A stretch of DNA of 64,000 nucleotides from Chamaecrista fasciculata (lineage: Eukaryota; Streptophyta; Magnoliopsida; Fabales; Fabaceae): the NCBI GenBank assembly GCA_003254925.1, contig QANZ01050028.1:98803-162802 (forward strand). Direction: 5' to 3'. The notes under the pieces are model-generated. The model had not been told where the DNA came from and did not search any database. It was given only the letters and a program-made list of their open reading frames with translations. Position numbers and translations under genes: made by a program. This document shows, piece after piece, positions 46,638 through 57,830 of this stretch (position 1 is the stretch's first letter; each line of letters begins with the position of its first letter).

Positions 46638-48500
46638 CTAAGGGAAATAAAATTTAAGCTTGGCCATGTTCCAAGCATTTGGAAGTGGCTTGCCTTCGAA
46701 GGTCTCCAACTTAAAGGCGTTGCCAGGTAGAATTTCTGTAACCCTGTATGGGCCTTCCTAGTTTGGTCCCAGCTTTCCGTGTCTAGGATCTTTCTTGTTG
46801 TTTTCCACAGTTCTGAGTACCAAGTCTCCTATTTTAAGGGTCCTGGGTTTGATTTTGGAGTCGTGGTATTTCTTAACCATCTGATTATAAGCAGCTTATC
46901 TAATGGCTGCAACTTCTCTTCTTTCTTCCAAGCTATCCAACTCTTCAAGTCTGGAGTTGGCATCATTGGTACTCGGGTAATTGATTATCCTCTCGGTTGG
47001 GACGTTCACTTCAGCAGGTATCACTGCTTCATGCCCATATGCCAAGGCGAAGGGTGTTTCCTTCGTGGCTGTTTGTTCTGTGGTCTAGTATGACCATAAT
47101 ACTGAGGGGAGTTCATCAACCCATCTTCCCTTAGCTGACTCCAGTCTCCTTTTGATTCCTTGTATGATGATCCTGTTAGCCAGTTCAACTTGGCCATTTG
47201 TGGCAGGATGTTCTACCGAGGTGGTCTTGTGGTGGATTTTCCAGACTTTACAGAAGTCTTGGAACTTCTTGCTCATGAACTGAGTACCATTGTCATATGT
47301 CAATGTGCTTGGGACGCCAAACCTGGTGATGATGTTTTGCCACACGAATTTTTCCATGGCTTCCGTGGTTATAGACGCCACAGCTTTGGCTTCCACCCAC
47401 TTTGTGAAGTAGTCCACTGCGACTATGAGAAATTTTCTCTGGTAAGTAGCCATTGGGAATGGCCCTGCAATGTCGATCCCCCAAAGTTCAAAAGGCCATG
47501 GAGAAGTGATGGCGTTCAGGGGAGCTGTGTGTGAGTGGATCATGTTGGCGTACTTTTGACATTTCTCGCACGAACGGACAACATTCTCAGCATCTTACTG
47601 AAGTGTGGGCCAGAAGTAGCCTGCTCTTTGGATCTTCCTTCGCATCGCCATCGGGCCTTGGTGGCTTGCACATAGTCCTTCGTGGACTTCGGTCAACACT
47701 CTGTTGATCTCGTCTCCTGCTATGCACTTGGCTCCAGGGTGACTGAAGTTTTTCCTGTATAAGGCGCCCTGTCTGATGAAGTACCTGCCAGATCTCCTTG
47801 TGACTTTTCTGGCTTCGTTCTTGTCTGAAGGAAGGGCGCCTGTGGCCAGATATTTGAATATTGGCGTTCTCCAGTCGTCAACTTCTTCCGCAGGGAGAAT
47901 ATCCTGCTCCAGGATTGACGGCTCCCTTAGAGTTGTTTTGATGATGGAGTCTCTGCCTCCTTTGGTTGGTTTGGACGCCCGTTTGGCGAGCTCGTTTGCT
48001 CTGCCGTTGTCGTTTCGCGAGATATGCTGGAAAGTGGCTTCAATTCCAGAGCCTTCAATGATTTTCTTTGCCTTTTCAGCGTATTGGACCATAGTCGGGT
48101 CTTTGGTTTCGTTCTCTCCGTTCATCTGTTGTATCACCAGTTGGGAGTCTCCCAAGATTTCTAGCTTTTTGGCACTAATGTTCGCTGCTAATTTCAGAGC
48201 AGCTATCAGGGCCTCGTACTCTGCTTGATTGTTGGTGATTGGGCCCTCAATTTCTATTGATTGCTCCACGATGGAGCCATCTGGGGCTTGCATTACTACT
48301 CTTGCACCTCGTTGTGAGTTTGATACGGCTCCATCGATATGTACCTTCCATGTCCAGTCTTGGGCGTTCTCGGGTCCCGTCATCTCCGCTACAAAGTCTA
48401 CCAACGCCTGTCCTTTGATGGCCCTTCTGGGCTCGTAGGCTATCCCATATTCTGAGATTTCCACTGACCAAATCGACATTCTTCCGGCGATGTCTGGTTG
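46638..48500 (-). pseudogene. Ty3/gypsy (Tat-like) RNase H-integrase remnant
   Basis: Read on the minus strand, 48479-47595 encodes a plant-type RNase H (VHIDGAVSNSQRGARVV, NNQAEYEALIAALKLA, LGDSQLVIQQMNGE). A zinc-binding H-H-C-C segment follows (HEGLCASHQGP...CEKCQKY), interrupted by one in-frame TAA (47599-47597). The integrase core (47543-47085) keeps all three acids: GIDIAGPF, YDNGTQF and GQVELANR. Beyond 47085 the frame shifts, and the remaining C-terminal GPYRVTEILPGNAFKLE-like segment, with further stops, ends at 46638. It is a dead copy with moderate decay. Confidence 0.85.
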
Positions 48501-48762
48501 TGTTGGGAATCCTAGGCGCCTAAGGCAGCGGAAGCAAAAATAAAATAATTAAAAACGCCTAGGTCCTATGATTCCCGAACGGATCCGCTAGTAGAATTTA
48601 AAACTTTGGTTAGTGTTATACCTCAGAGTTTCAAAACTGATGGTTGTACGGGGCGAGTTCCACGGATCCACTCCCAGAGTTCTCCCTCTGCCAGTAATCC
48701 ACACGAACAGTTTCTTTGACCACCGAGGTGCTAGCCTCCAAATTCTTTTCTCAAAAGAATTT
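48501..48762 (-). mobile_element. Copia LTR 3' end, minus orientation (left inverted arm)
   Basis: The sequence begins TGTTGGGAATCCTAGGCGCC, which is the complement of an LTR 3' terminus (GGATTCCCAACA). It runs into the assembly gap. It is almost identical, in inverted orientation, to 49837-50100. It interrupts the Tat-like RNase H region at 48500. It shares the GTGTGGATTACTGGCAGAGG block with the other copia LTRs here but differs at the terminus, so it is a related subfamily. Confidence 0.8.
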
Positions 48763-49716
48763 NNNNNNNNNNNNNNNNNNNNNNNNNNNNNNNNNNNNNN
48801 NNNNNNNNNNNNNNNNNNNNNNNNNNNNNNNNNNNNNNNNNNNNNNNNNNNNNNNNNNNNNNNNNNNNNNNNNNNNNNNNNNNNNNNNNNNNNNNNNNNN
48901 NNNNNNNNNNNNNNNNNNNNNNNNNNNNNNNNNNNNNNNNNNNNNNNNNNNNNNNNNNNNNNNNNNNNNNNNNNNNNNNNNNNNNNNNNNNNNNNNNNNN
49001 NNNNNNNNNNNNNNNNNNNNNNNNNNNNNNNNNNNNNNNNNNNNNNNNNNNNNNNNNNNNNNNNNNNNNNNNNNNNNNNNNNNNNNNNNNNNNNNNNNNN
49101 NNNNNNNNNNNNNNNNNNNNNNNNNNNNNNNNNNNNNNNNNNNNNNNNNNNNNNNNNNNNNNNNNNNNNNNNNNNNNNNNNNNNNNNNNNNNNNNNNNNN
49201 NNNNNNNNNNNNNNNNNNNNNNNNNNNNNNNNNNNNNNNNNNNNNNNNNNNNNNNNNNNNNNNNNNNNNNNNNNNNNNNNNNNNNNNNNNNNNNNNNNNN
49301 NNNNNNNNNNNNNNNNNNNNNNNNNNNNNNNNNNNNNNNNNNNNNNNNNNNNNNNNNNNNNNNNNNNNNNNNNNNNNNNNNNNNNNNNNNNNNNNNNNNN
49401 NNNNNNNNNNNNNNNNNNNNNNNNNNNNNNNNNNNNNNNNNNNNNNNNNNNNNNNNNNNNNNNNNNNNNNNNNNNNNNNNNNNNNNNNNNNNNNNNNNNN
49501 NNNNNNNNNNNNNNNNNNNNNNNNNNNNNNNNNNNNNNNNNNNNNNNNNNNNNNNNNNNNNNNNNNNNNNNNNNNNNNNNNNNNNNNNNNNNNNNNNNNN
49601 NNNNNNNNNNNNNNNNNNNNNNNNNNNNNNNNNNNNNNNNNNNNNNNNNNNNNNNNNNNNNNNNNNNNNNNNNNNNNNNNNNNNNNNNNNNNNNNNNNNN
49701 NNNNNNNNNNNNNNNN
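48763..49716. other. Assembly gap (954 N)
   Basis: All positions are N. Both edges lie inside inverted copies of the same LTR, so the gap probably reflects a palindrome that could not be assembled. Open frames drawn across it are artefacts. Confidence 0.99.
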
Positions 49717-50100
49717 TTTGAGAGAAGAATAGGCAAGAAGGAGTTCTTGTGGGGGGATTCTTCTTAGCGCCACCTCCATTACTGAATTGTCAAGAAGGAG
49801 TTCTTGAAAATTCAGAGGTCTGTAGATTGGTCCCGGAAATTCTTTTGAGAAAAGAATTTGGAGGCTAGCACCTCGGTGATCAAAGAAACTGTTCGTGTGG
49901 ATTACTGGCAGAGGGAGAACTCTGGGAGTGGACTCCGTGGAACTCGCCCCGTACAACCATCGGTTTTGAAACTCTGAGGTATAACACTAACCAAAAGTTT
50001 TAAATTCTACTAGCGGATCCGTTCGGGAATCATAGGACCTAGGCGTTTTTAATTATTTTATTTTTACTTCCGCTGCCTTAGGCGCCTAGGATTCCCAACA
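49717..50100 (+). mobile_element. Copia LTR 3' end, plus orientation (right inverted arm)
   Basis: 384 bases of LTR end precisely at GGATTCCCAACA (50100). The last 264 bases are the inverted partner of 48501-48762, with only a few single-base differences. Immediately after the terminus lies minus-strand copia gag, which it interrupts. Confidence 0.8.
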
Positions 50101-50667
50101 TAGACAAGTGAACATCTATAACATAGATACCTGAAGTAGAGGCCTCAGCGCCCTTCTTTTGTTTCTTTAGATCTTCCATATACAACTTGCAATTCCTCTT
50201 CCACTGTCCTGGCTTTTGGCAGAAAAAGCAAACTGCATCCTTGGAGGGCTTTGCCTTCTTGGCAGGTTGTGGGTTAGGCTTGGCCGCTGGCTTGGTCTCA
50301 CCAACCACGGCTTTACCCTTCCTCTTTCTTTTGCCCTTTCCTTTCTCCTGGTTCTGGAACATTTCCTTGAGATGTGTGACCATCTCAAAAGCCGATAATA
50401 TTTCCGTGTTCAACTCTTGAACCATCGTGGCTAGCATCAGGCAAGCAACGTCCACAGAGTCATTGAAGTGCTTCTCAAAAGCAGTTCTTTGAGCTCTTGG
50501 AGCATCCTTGGCATGCTCTTCAGAGGAGGGATTTCTAGGACATAAAGCTTCCTTCGTTGGGTGAGAACAATTCTCAAATTATAAAACCAGTCAAGGAATT
50601 TTGTCCCAGACAGCTTATCCTTCTCAAGGATAGATCGCAGTGATAACGTTGAACTATTGTTTGCCAT
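50101..50667 (-). pseudogene. Copia gag remnant
   Basis: The start ATG is at 50667 and the first residues are MANNSSTLSLRSILEKDKLS, a typical copia gag opening. A frame change near 50510 shifts the reading frame; the second part (DVACLMLATMVQELNTEI, a Lys-rich linker, then a zinc knuckle) continues to 50101. The knuckle reads CFFCQKPGQWKRNC, so the histidine expected at the ninth position is Gln. Translation is cut by the LTR that ends at 50100, and protease, integrase and reverse transcriptase are missing on this side. It belongs to the minus-strand copia element whose 5' LTR is at 52129-54256. Confidence 0.85.
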
Positions 50668-52115
50668 TGATTCTACAACTAAGATATGAAAGTTAATTAC
50701 CAAAAAGGTCCACTATTTTATAAAACCCATCAAAATTATTATTAGTGGCTAAGACCCATATTTCACCAAAGTTTACCGTCGCGGAGGCGATCATGCACCC
50801 TTAGGTTATTTAGGTAGGTAACTCTTTACCAATCACATCTCATGTGACTCTTAGATCTTTATGGGACTGTATCATCATATGATACTTATTATGGCATGTT
50901 TATCCCATCTAATGCCTTGAGGTCCAAATCCGATTTGATAACCCCATTAAGTCACACAATAAAACTCGTGAATGGCTAGGATCAAAACAACGAGGCCGGA
51001 GCCCAACCCCATATCATCAAGGCCCACTAAACACGTGTCGTGGAGGCGATCACCGCATTTAACAAACCAGGATTTCAACAAGGCGCTGCGTTGAATCTCC
51101 CATTCACCCTTGTCTCCCCAAGGTAAAAGTAGATACGTGTCGCGGAGGCGATCACCGCTCTACGATGAACAAGGTTTCGACAAGGTGTTTTATTGATGGC
51201 ATTAAAACTTAAGATTTTAAAAGGGTTTGATTTTGAAAGTTCCATTTTGGTTCAATTTAAAATCCAATTTTAAAATTAAAACGAGTGTGCCATGTGTTTA
51301 TTCCCCATGTATTGCATACATATAAACACATGCACGAATTTTGTATCTCATACAAAATTCTACGCTCGTATCGAATACGTATTTATGCGTGAATTTAAAA
51401 TATAGCATGTTAAGTCGCACCCATACACATACATCTAGCGCAAATTGCATCTCATACAAAAATTACTAAATGCATATAAGACCATGTTCGGATATGGCTC
51501 AACTACCCTAAAATTCTCTCAAGCCAATGAGAGAATTTTTCTAAAAGAAAAATGAAAATTACATTGTGAAAACCTCGTTTACATTGAGGTAGAAACAAAA
51601 TAAAATTACATCGAGAATTTCAGGAAGACGACACGCAGGCCGTATTTACCAAAAATACCTAGAGCTATATCCAACACCATATTTAAACATACATGAACAC
51701 TTCACATATATAAATATATATAAACACGGCAAACATACAACACATTAATTAAGTCTTGTACCAATAATTAAAATTCAAGAATCAAATTCAAGAATTTCGA
51801 ATTATTGGCCCAAAATTAATAAATTCTTAATTTAAAAAATTTCAACCACCCTACACATATTATAATCAAAACAATTTTAATTAAAATATATATAGGGTTT
51901 TTCAATCAAGACTTAAAATTTCAAAAAGATTATAAAATCAATCCGATTGATTTTCCTATGTATCACATACATATACTTGCACCAATTTTTAGATAGGTTC
52001 CAAAAACATGTGGTGGATTTTCGCAAAACTTTAAGCATACAATTTAAAACGGTAAACACATAATCATACATCACATGTATAATCACCAAAACTAATATAG
52101 ACCCAAAATAGCGTG
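50668..52115 (-). mobile_element. Copia leader between primer site and gag
   Basis: This is a non-coding internal region of the minus-strand copia element, ~1.45 kb long. The part next to the primer-binding site matches the plus-strand copy at 63639-64000. It includes three copies of a GTCGCGGAGGCGATCACCGC-like unit (50777-50793, 51033-51056, 51135-51158). No gene is seen. Confidence 0.7.
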
Positions 52116-52127
52116 GCTCTGATACCA
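52116..52127 (-). other. Primer-binding site (tRNA initiator Met)
   Basis: On the minus strand the 12 bases read TGGTATCAGAGC, complementary to the 3' end of plant initiator-methionine tRNA. They sit one base after the LTR terminus ending CCCCACA. Confidence 0.9.
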
Positions 52128-52128
52128 C

Positions 52129-54256
52129 TGTGGGGAATTCGCAGAGCGTGCACAGCAAAAGCGAAATAAAATTAAAATAAACTTTAAAAATAACGCAGCT
52201 CGTGATTTCCTGCCAGGATCTGCTATATGAGTTTATACTAGGAAACGAAAAGTGATTTACCATGAACAATCAGTAGCTTTTGAACTTTGAGATTCAGAGA
52301 AGTCCACTCCGAGTGTCCTTCCTCTGCCGGTGATCCACACGAGCAGTTTGGCAGATGCCCAGGTGCTAGCCTCCTTCACTTCTTCCCAAGTGAATACGGG
52401 AACCGTATCTACGAATCTTGACTGCTCAAGAACAATTCTTGAACAACAAGAACAAGCGGCGCCTATTCTCAAGAACAATTCTTGAATACACACAAAAACC
52501 CTAAAGTTAGGGTGCAAGTCGAACTTCCTCTCTCTCCTTGAGAAAGTCGACTTTCTCTCTCTAAAACTAGGGTTGGCCAATTTCCTTTGTCTCACAAAGG
52601 TGTAGGTCGAACTTTCCTCTTGTGTGAACTAGTGTGTGCAAGTCGACTTGGCCTCTCCTATTTATAGAGTTTGGGGAGTTTGATAATTATAATTAGGGAA
52701 TCCCTAAATTAGTGGATTATCAAATCATAAAATTATAAGATTACAATAATATTATAATTTTAGGACTTGAATTCTTAATTAAAATATTACCTTAATATCT
52801 TAATTTGAATTCAAAATGCAATCTTGAGATTCAAAATGCAAGATCAAATCTTGCCCATGGACCCGACAAGAATGCGCCATCTCCCTCCTTGATTTTAAGG
52901 AATTTAATAAATCAAAATAACAATCCTAACTCTTAGGAAGTTATAACCAACTTATTAATTTCCAACAATATTGAATTAAGATATTACCCTAATATCTTTT
53001 AATTCAAACTTGAATCTTGAAATCAAAATCAAATCTTGAATTCAAATTCAAATCTTGAATCTAATTAACAAAACATTTTTATTAATAAAATTCAAGAGAT
53101 ATGAGGCGCCACCCTCACTCCTTGTTATCCCAATATTAGAGAATTTAATAAATCAATAATCCCCTAACTTTTACGAAGTTTATTTAATTTATTATTCCCT
53201 AATATTTTAAATAAGAATCTAATTGTAAATAGATTAATCAAATTAACTATTTAACAATTAATATATATATTTAAACTTGTCTAACAAATTTAAATATGAT
53301 AGACGTAGATATTATTTAAGACAAGACTTCATGTCCTAGGACATTCAACTATGTCTTAAATCGTGTCATTAAAGTGACTCACAAATTAACCCTAATTCGT
53401 GTCCCTATTATGGTATCTTGATCCTGCTCGTGTGTGACCCAGCAGGCCTCACGTGAAGTTGGCAGCAAGCCATCTCGATGACTCACAAGTCGAGAGCGGA
53501 CTCTAGCAAGCCATCACGACTACCCAAAACACGTGAGTTTATCGCTTTAACGCTAAACGATTTAACCTTAGTACCACTGTGTCTTGATCCCAATTGTCAC
53601 ACGATATTTTGGTCATGGATAAGGCACGAAAAAGTCATCCTTAATCCAAACCATAACTTTCTCGATTCCTTGAGTTAGTCCCATTTCCCTGTGCGGCCGC
53701 ACATTCCTTGGACAAACTCATCGAGGGGCCCAGTTAAATTTCTCTCAACTTAATGAGGGAAAAAATTCCTTCCTTGTCAACCACATTCCTCAGCACGGTA
53801 AACAACCAAACCCTTACCTAGCCTGTATGGCTACCCAGCTACGGGCAACGTTGGACTAGGCCAAAGTTCGACATCTACAACGCCGGAAGAGTCAAGACCT
53901 CAGGTCTAAGGGCATCGTGATAGTTGTACAGGAGAGGCTAGCTCATGACTAAAACCCATGCAGGACTCTTCGGGTCGGTCCAGCAACTAGTAACCCCTTA
54001 CATAATTGCACCATGACTCTTGTGAAGCATCTAGTGCATAATACACCGAGGTCATGCTGGTCTTAGTTCATTCTCGCTCCCACGAGAACAATCGACCAGG
54101 GACAGATTTAGATTAATTATTACATAATTAATCAAGGACGCTATCATAGTAAACATGCTAATAATATGATAACAACATAATTTATCATCTATAAATTAAT
54201 CAATATGTTCAAAACATACACATAAAATGATTGGCCCTAGGGCACAATCTCCATCA
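52129..54256 (-). mobile_element. Full-length copia 5' LTR, minus orientation
   Basis: The LTR is 2128 bases. It starts TGATGGAGATTGTGCCCTAG at 54256 and ends TTCCCCACA at 52129, followed by a primer-binding site. A TATA box CTATAAATAG (52667-52658) lies ~530 bases from the end and probably marks the promoter. It is directly abutted upstream by a truncated copy of the same LTR (54257-55387). Confidence 0.85.
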
Positions 54257-55387
54257 CCACCCTCACCTTCTTATTCCTCAATATTAGAGAATTTAATAAA
54301 TCAATAATCCTCTAACTTTTGAGAGACTTAATCAACTCATTATCTCCTAATATTTTAAATAAGAAAATTGTAAATAGATTAATAAAATTAACTATTTAAC
54401 AATTAATATATTAAAACTTGTCTAACAAATTTAAATACCACAAATGTGGATCTTATTTAAGACAATACTTCATGTCCTAAGACATTCAACTATGCCTTTA
54501 ATTGTGTCACTAAAGTGACTCACGAATTAAACCCTAATTCGTGTCCCATTACAGTATCTTGATCATGCTCATGTGTGACCCAGCAGGCCTCACGTGAAGT
54601 TGGCAGCAAGCCATCTCTATGACTCACAAATCCAGAGAGGACTCTAGCAAGCCATCACGACCACCCAAAACACGTGAGTTATCGCTTTAATATTAACGAC
54701 TTAACCTTAGTACCACCTTGTCATAATCCCTATTGTCACACGATATTTTGGTCATGGATAAGGCACGGGAAGGTCATCCTTAATCCAAACCATAACTTTC
54801 TCAATTCCTTGAGTTAGTCCCATTTCCCTGTGTGGCCACACATTCCTTGGACAGACTCATCGAGGGGGCTAGTTAAATATCTCTCAACTTAATGAGGGAC
54901 AAAATTCCTTCTTGGTCAACCACAATCCTCAGCACAACAAACAACTAAACTCGTACCTAGCCTGTATGGCTACCCTGTTACGGGCAACGTTGGACTAGGC
55001 CAAAGTTCAGCATCTACAACGCCGGAACAGTCAAGACCTCAGGTCTAAGGGCATCGGGACAGGTGTACAGGAGAGGCTAGCTCATGACTAAACCCATGCA
55101 GGACTCTCTGGGTCGGTCCAGCAACTTGTAACCCTTTACATAATTGCACCATGACTCTCGTGAAGCATCTCATGCGTGTATCTCTATACACCAAAGTCAT
55201 GCTGGTCTTAGTTCATTCACGTTCCCACGTGAATAATCGACCAGGGACAGTTTAGAATAATTATCACATAATTAATCACAGTAAACATGCTAATAATATG
55301 ATAACGACACAATTTATCATCCATAAATCAGTCAAACAATATGTTCATACACATAAAATGATTAGCCCTAGGGCACAATCTCCATCA
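54257..55387 (-). mobile_element. Truncated copia LTR (5' half)
   Basis: The copy starts at TGATGGAGATTG (55387) and matches the first ~1.13 kb of the neighbouring full LTR, stopping at the GGTGAGGGTGG site, where the second LTR begins. The two are in the same orientation. The arrangement fits insertion of a copia element into an older LTR of its own family. Confidence 0.85.
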
Positions 55388-56316
55388 ATAATAATATATG
55401 AAGAACATAATTAGACATTATTCTATTGGTTGAAGAAATTAATACAGTAAATAGTTGCACAGTTAGCTTAATGCACAGTTAGCTCTATAGAACGCATGTC
55501 AGAGTTGCTATCTGCATTTATATATTGTGTAAAAGTTAGTCTAACATTTAATTAATGAGGGACTTGAAATAAAATAGTGGCTTATATAGATAAGGTTGCA
55601 TTGTGTTTTAATGTAACACTCTGTACTTTAAATGTTTAATTGTCTTAATTTAATGCAATTGCTGATCTTGCGAAAGTAATCATATCACTGTATCCATTCT
55701 ATGAAACGTGAATTAGAAAGTCATGTACCTTTTTATTTAACCATTGGGAGTCGCAAAAATAGTTGTATTTAAATTCATGTAACCGATAAATTTAGATAGT
55801 GGATAGTAATTAATTATATTTAGCTTTCACATTACATTTTATGACTTGGTTAGCCACCCAAAATATTAATTAGATTCTTCTAATTATATTCCAATCTGAA
55901 ATTTAGGAAAACTTATTATAAATAGATATTAAGCAAGTCACAGTTAATTCAACCCAATCAGATTCATTGATTAGATTCTGTGAATTTTGAGAGAGATTAA
56001 TTGGCAGGTAAAACGTTTCTATGCTTTGATTTCACCATTATTGTAGGAATTCTCATTTCTTTATAACTATTGCTATCTCAACCGATTCCATTCTTATTCT
56101 TTTTCCAATTAAGTTATCACCAATTACTATTTATTGATTTTTGAATGCATTCATCTAACCGTTCATATATTTGTATTATAATACTGATGTTTAATCGTTA
56201 TTTCTCAATATAAATAGAGACATTCCTAATTGTTATATATCCACAATCTTCTAGTTATCAAAGCATTCTTCCATCTTCCAAAGCTTGTTACGTTTTCTAC
56301 TAATCTGCTATCATAA
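55388..56316. other. Non-repetitive flank upstream of the RPA-like pseudogene
   Basis: AT-rich sequence with no LTR similarity. The last few hundred bases, with a CAGGTAAAACG donor-like word near 56006, could be promoter and 5' leader of the RPA-like gene. No other gene is seen. Confidence 0.5.
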
Positions 56317-57830
56317 ATGACATTTCATAATGTTGCCGATTTAGTGCCTCATCCTAGATACTGGAGAATTAAGGTCAGGGTAATCCGGCTATGGAAGACG
56401 CCTTCTTTCCTCAATCCTGATGTTGATTCAAGCATCGACATAGTTCTTTCTGATAGTTTGGTTAGTTTTATGTAATTTAAATATTGTGGACGTATTTTCG
56501 CTTTATTAATTTGGTGCTTCATTAACGAATATCTTATAGTGAAGATTTACTACTCTGTTCATTCTTTTTAATGGGAGTATGTATCGGTGTTCATGTAATA
56601 AAGTTTTTCTTCTCAAAGCTTACTGACTTCCTAGAGGAAGGAAAAGTATATGTAATCTCAAATTTCTATTTATCTCCCAACCGTGGTTCTTTCAAGACTA
56701 CAGTACATAATCAAGTTCCAGGAAAAAACTTTGTTTGAACCTGTTGAATATGACCCTTCCATATCTTTATATGGTTTTAAGTTCATACCTTTTCCTGACA
56801 TTTCTGCTAAAATCTATGATGAGGACTTCTTGGTTGGTCAGTTTCTTACTTTACTTATCAAATTTAAAAATTATGCGTTTTATTTAGTTGTTGTATTGAA
56901 TTATTTTCTATTTCTTAATAGATGTAATAGGTTTCTTGACATGCAAGAGTGATGTCAATCATTCTATCATTGAAGGAAAACTGTCACAGTCTATTGAAAT
57001 TGAGCTCACCGATTCTGAGTAAGAATCCTGGACTAAGTATTTATTTTTTTTTTGTGTTGTCTCTTCTTTTTTCTAATATTTTTATTTTGTTGTATATTGA
57101 TTCTTGATTTGTTATAGGTCAAATAAAATATTTTGTACATTAAGTGGTCAACCCTGTGAGTTGTTGGATGAATATTTAAGGACTGGATCAAATAAGCCAA
57201 TTCTTATTGTTCTTCAGTGGGTGAAGATCACATGTTTTCAATTGCTTCCTGTCATAATTTATTGTATTTTTTAAATATAGTTTTATTTTAATTGTAACAC
57301 CATCTATATTTTATTCATACAGGAAATTTTGCTCCCCATACTATTTATAATGTATGCCACCCTTCTCGAATTTTTATAAATCAACAGCTGGAAGAATGTG
57401 ATCTTTTTCTATCAAGGTATCTTTTTAATCCATTCATTTTTTATCAAACATATTCTTTAAAAGTTGTTTTACTAATCATGTAATATTGACAGGTTTTTTG
57501 ACAGTCCCGACGACGATTTTGTTCATTATGATATTTCTTGGTATTCAGAGCCATCAACTGAAATTATCGAAAATGATATTTTGAACTCTTCTCCTTTCAA
57601 CAATCTGAGGGCACTTGACAAACGCTGCACTGAGGTGAATTTTAGTTGTTGATAAAATTTTTGTCTTATGTTTTACTTTTAAGTGATGTATTATTTATTT
57701 TTACAGGTAAAGTATTGTGTGATGCTTGGAATGATTCTTAGTGTTGACTCAAAAAAGGCTGGTACTATAATGCATGCCCAGGTTGCATGAAGAAAGTTAT
57801 CCACGACGATCGTGGTTTCTATTGTATTAG
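56317..57830 (+). pseudogene. RPA1-like OB-fold protein, broken by LTR insertion
   Basis: Exons resemble plant replication protein A 70-kDa-like proteins, which bind single-stranded DNA. Exon 1 (56317-56460) encodes MTFHNVADLVPHPRYW and RIKVRVIRLWKTPSF, the N-terminal OB fold. A second exon (to 56836) has FLEEGKVYVISNFYLSPNRG and SISLYGFKFIPFPDIS, with a frame change near 56705. Exon 3 (56922-57018) encodes DVIGFLTCKSDV, and exon 4 starts at 57118 (ILIVLQWVKITCFQ). Further exons follow after 57320 and 57490. The last has the zinc-ribbon start of the C-terminal domain, WYYNACPGCMKKV, in a frame shifted at about 57760. A copia LTR begins at 57831 and removes the rest. Such genes are often multicopy and may be carried by Helitrons; I see no Helitron ends. 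Confidence 0.75.

Larger units (their letters stand above)
44785..48500 (-). mobile_element. Tat-like Ty3/gypsy fragment with antisense accessory ORF
   Basis: In the element's own minus-strand orientation, a second RNase H, the integrase zinc-binding motif and the integrase core run from 48500 to 46638. They are followed by an oppositely oriented accessory ORF (46424 back to 44825). A downstream antisense ORF plus a second RNase H is characteristic of the Tat lineage. The 5' part (gag, protease, reverse transcriptase) is cut off by a copia LTR at 48501; the 3' side is bounded by another copia LTR at 44784. Neither of its own LTRs is present. Confidence 0.75.

Noticed and set aside
50777-51158. 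Regularly spaced repeats considered as a CRISPR-like array
   Set aside because: There are only three uneven units inside a plant copia leader; this is not a CRISPR context.
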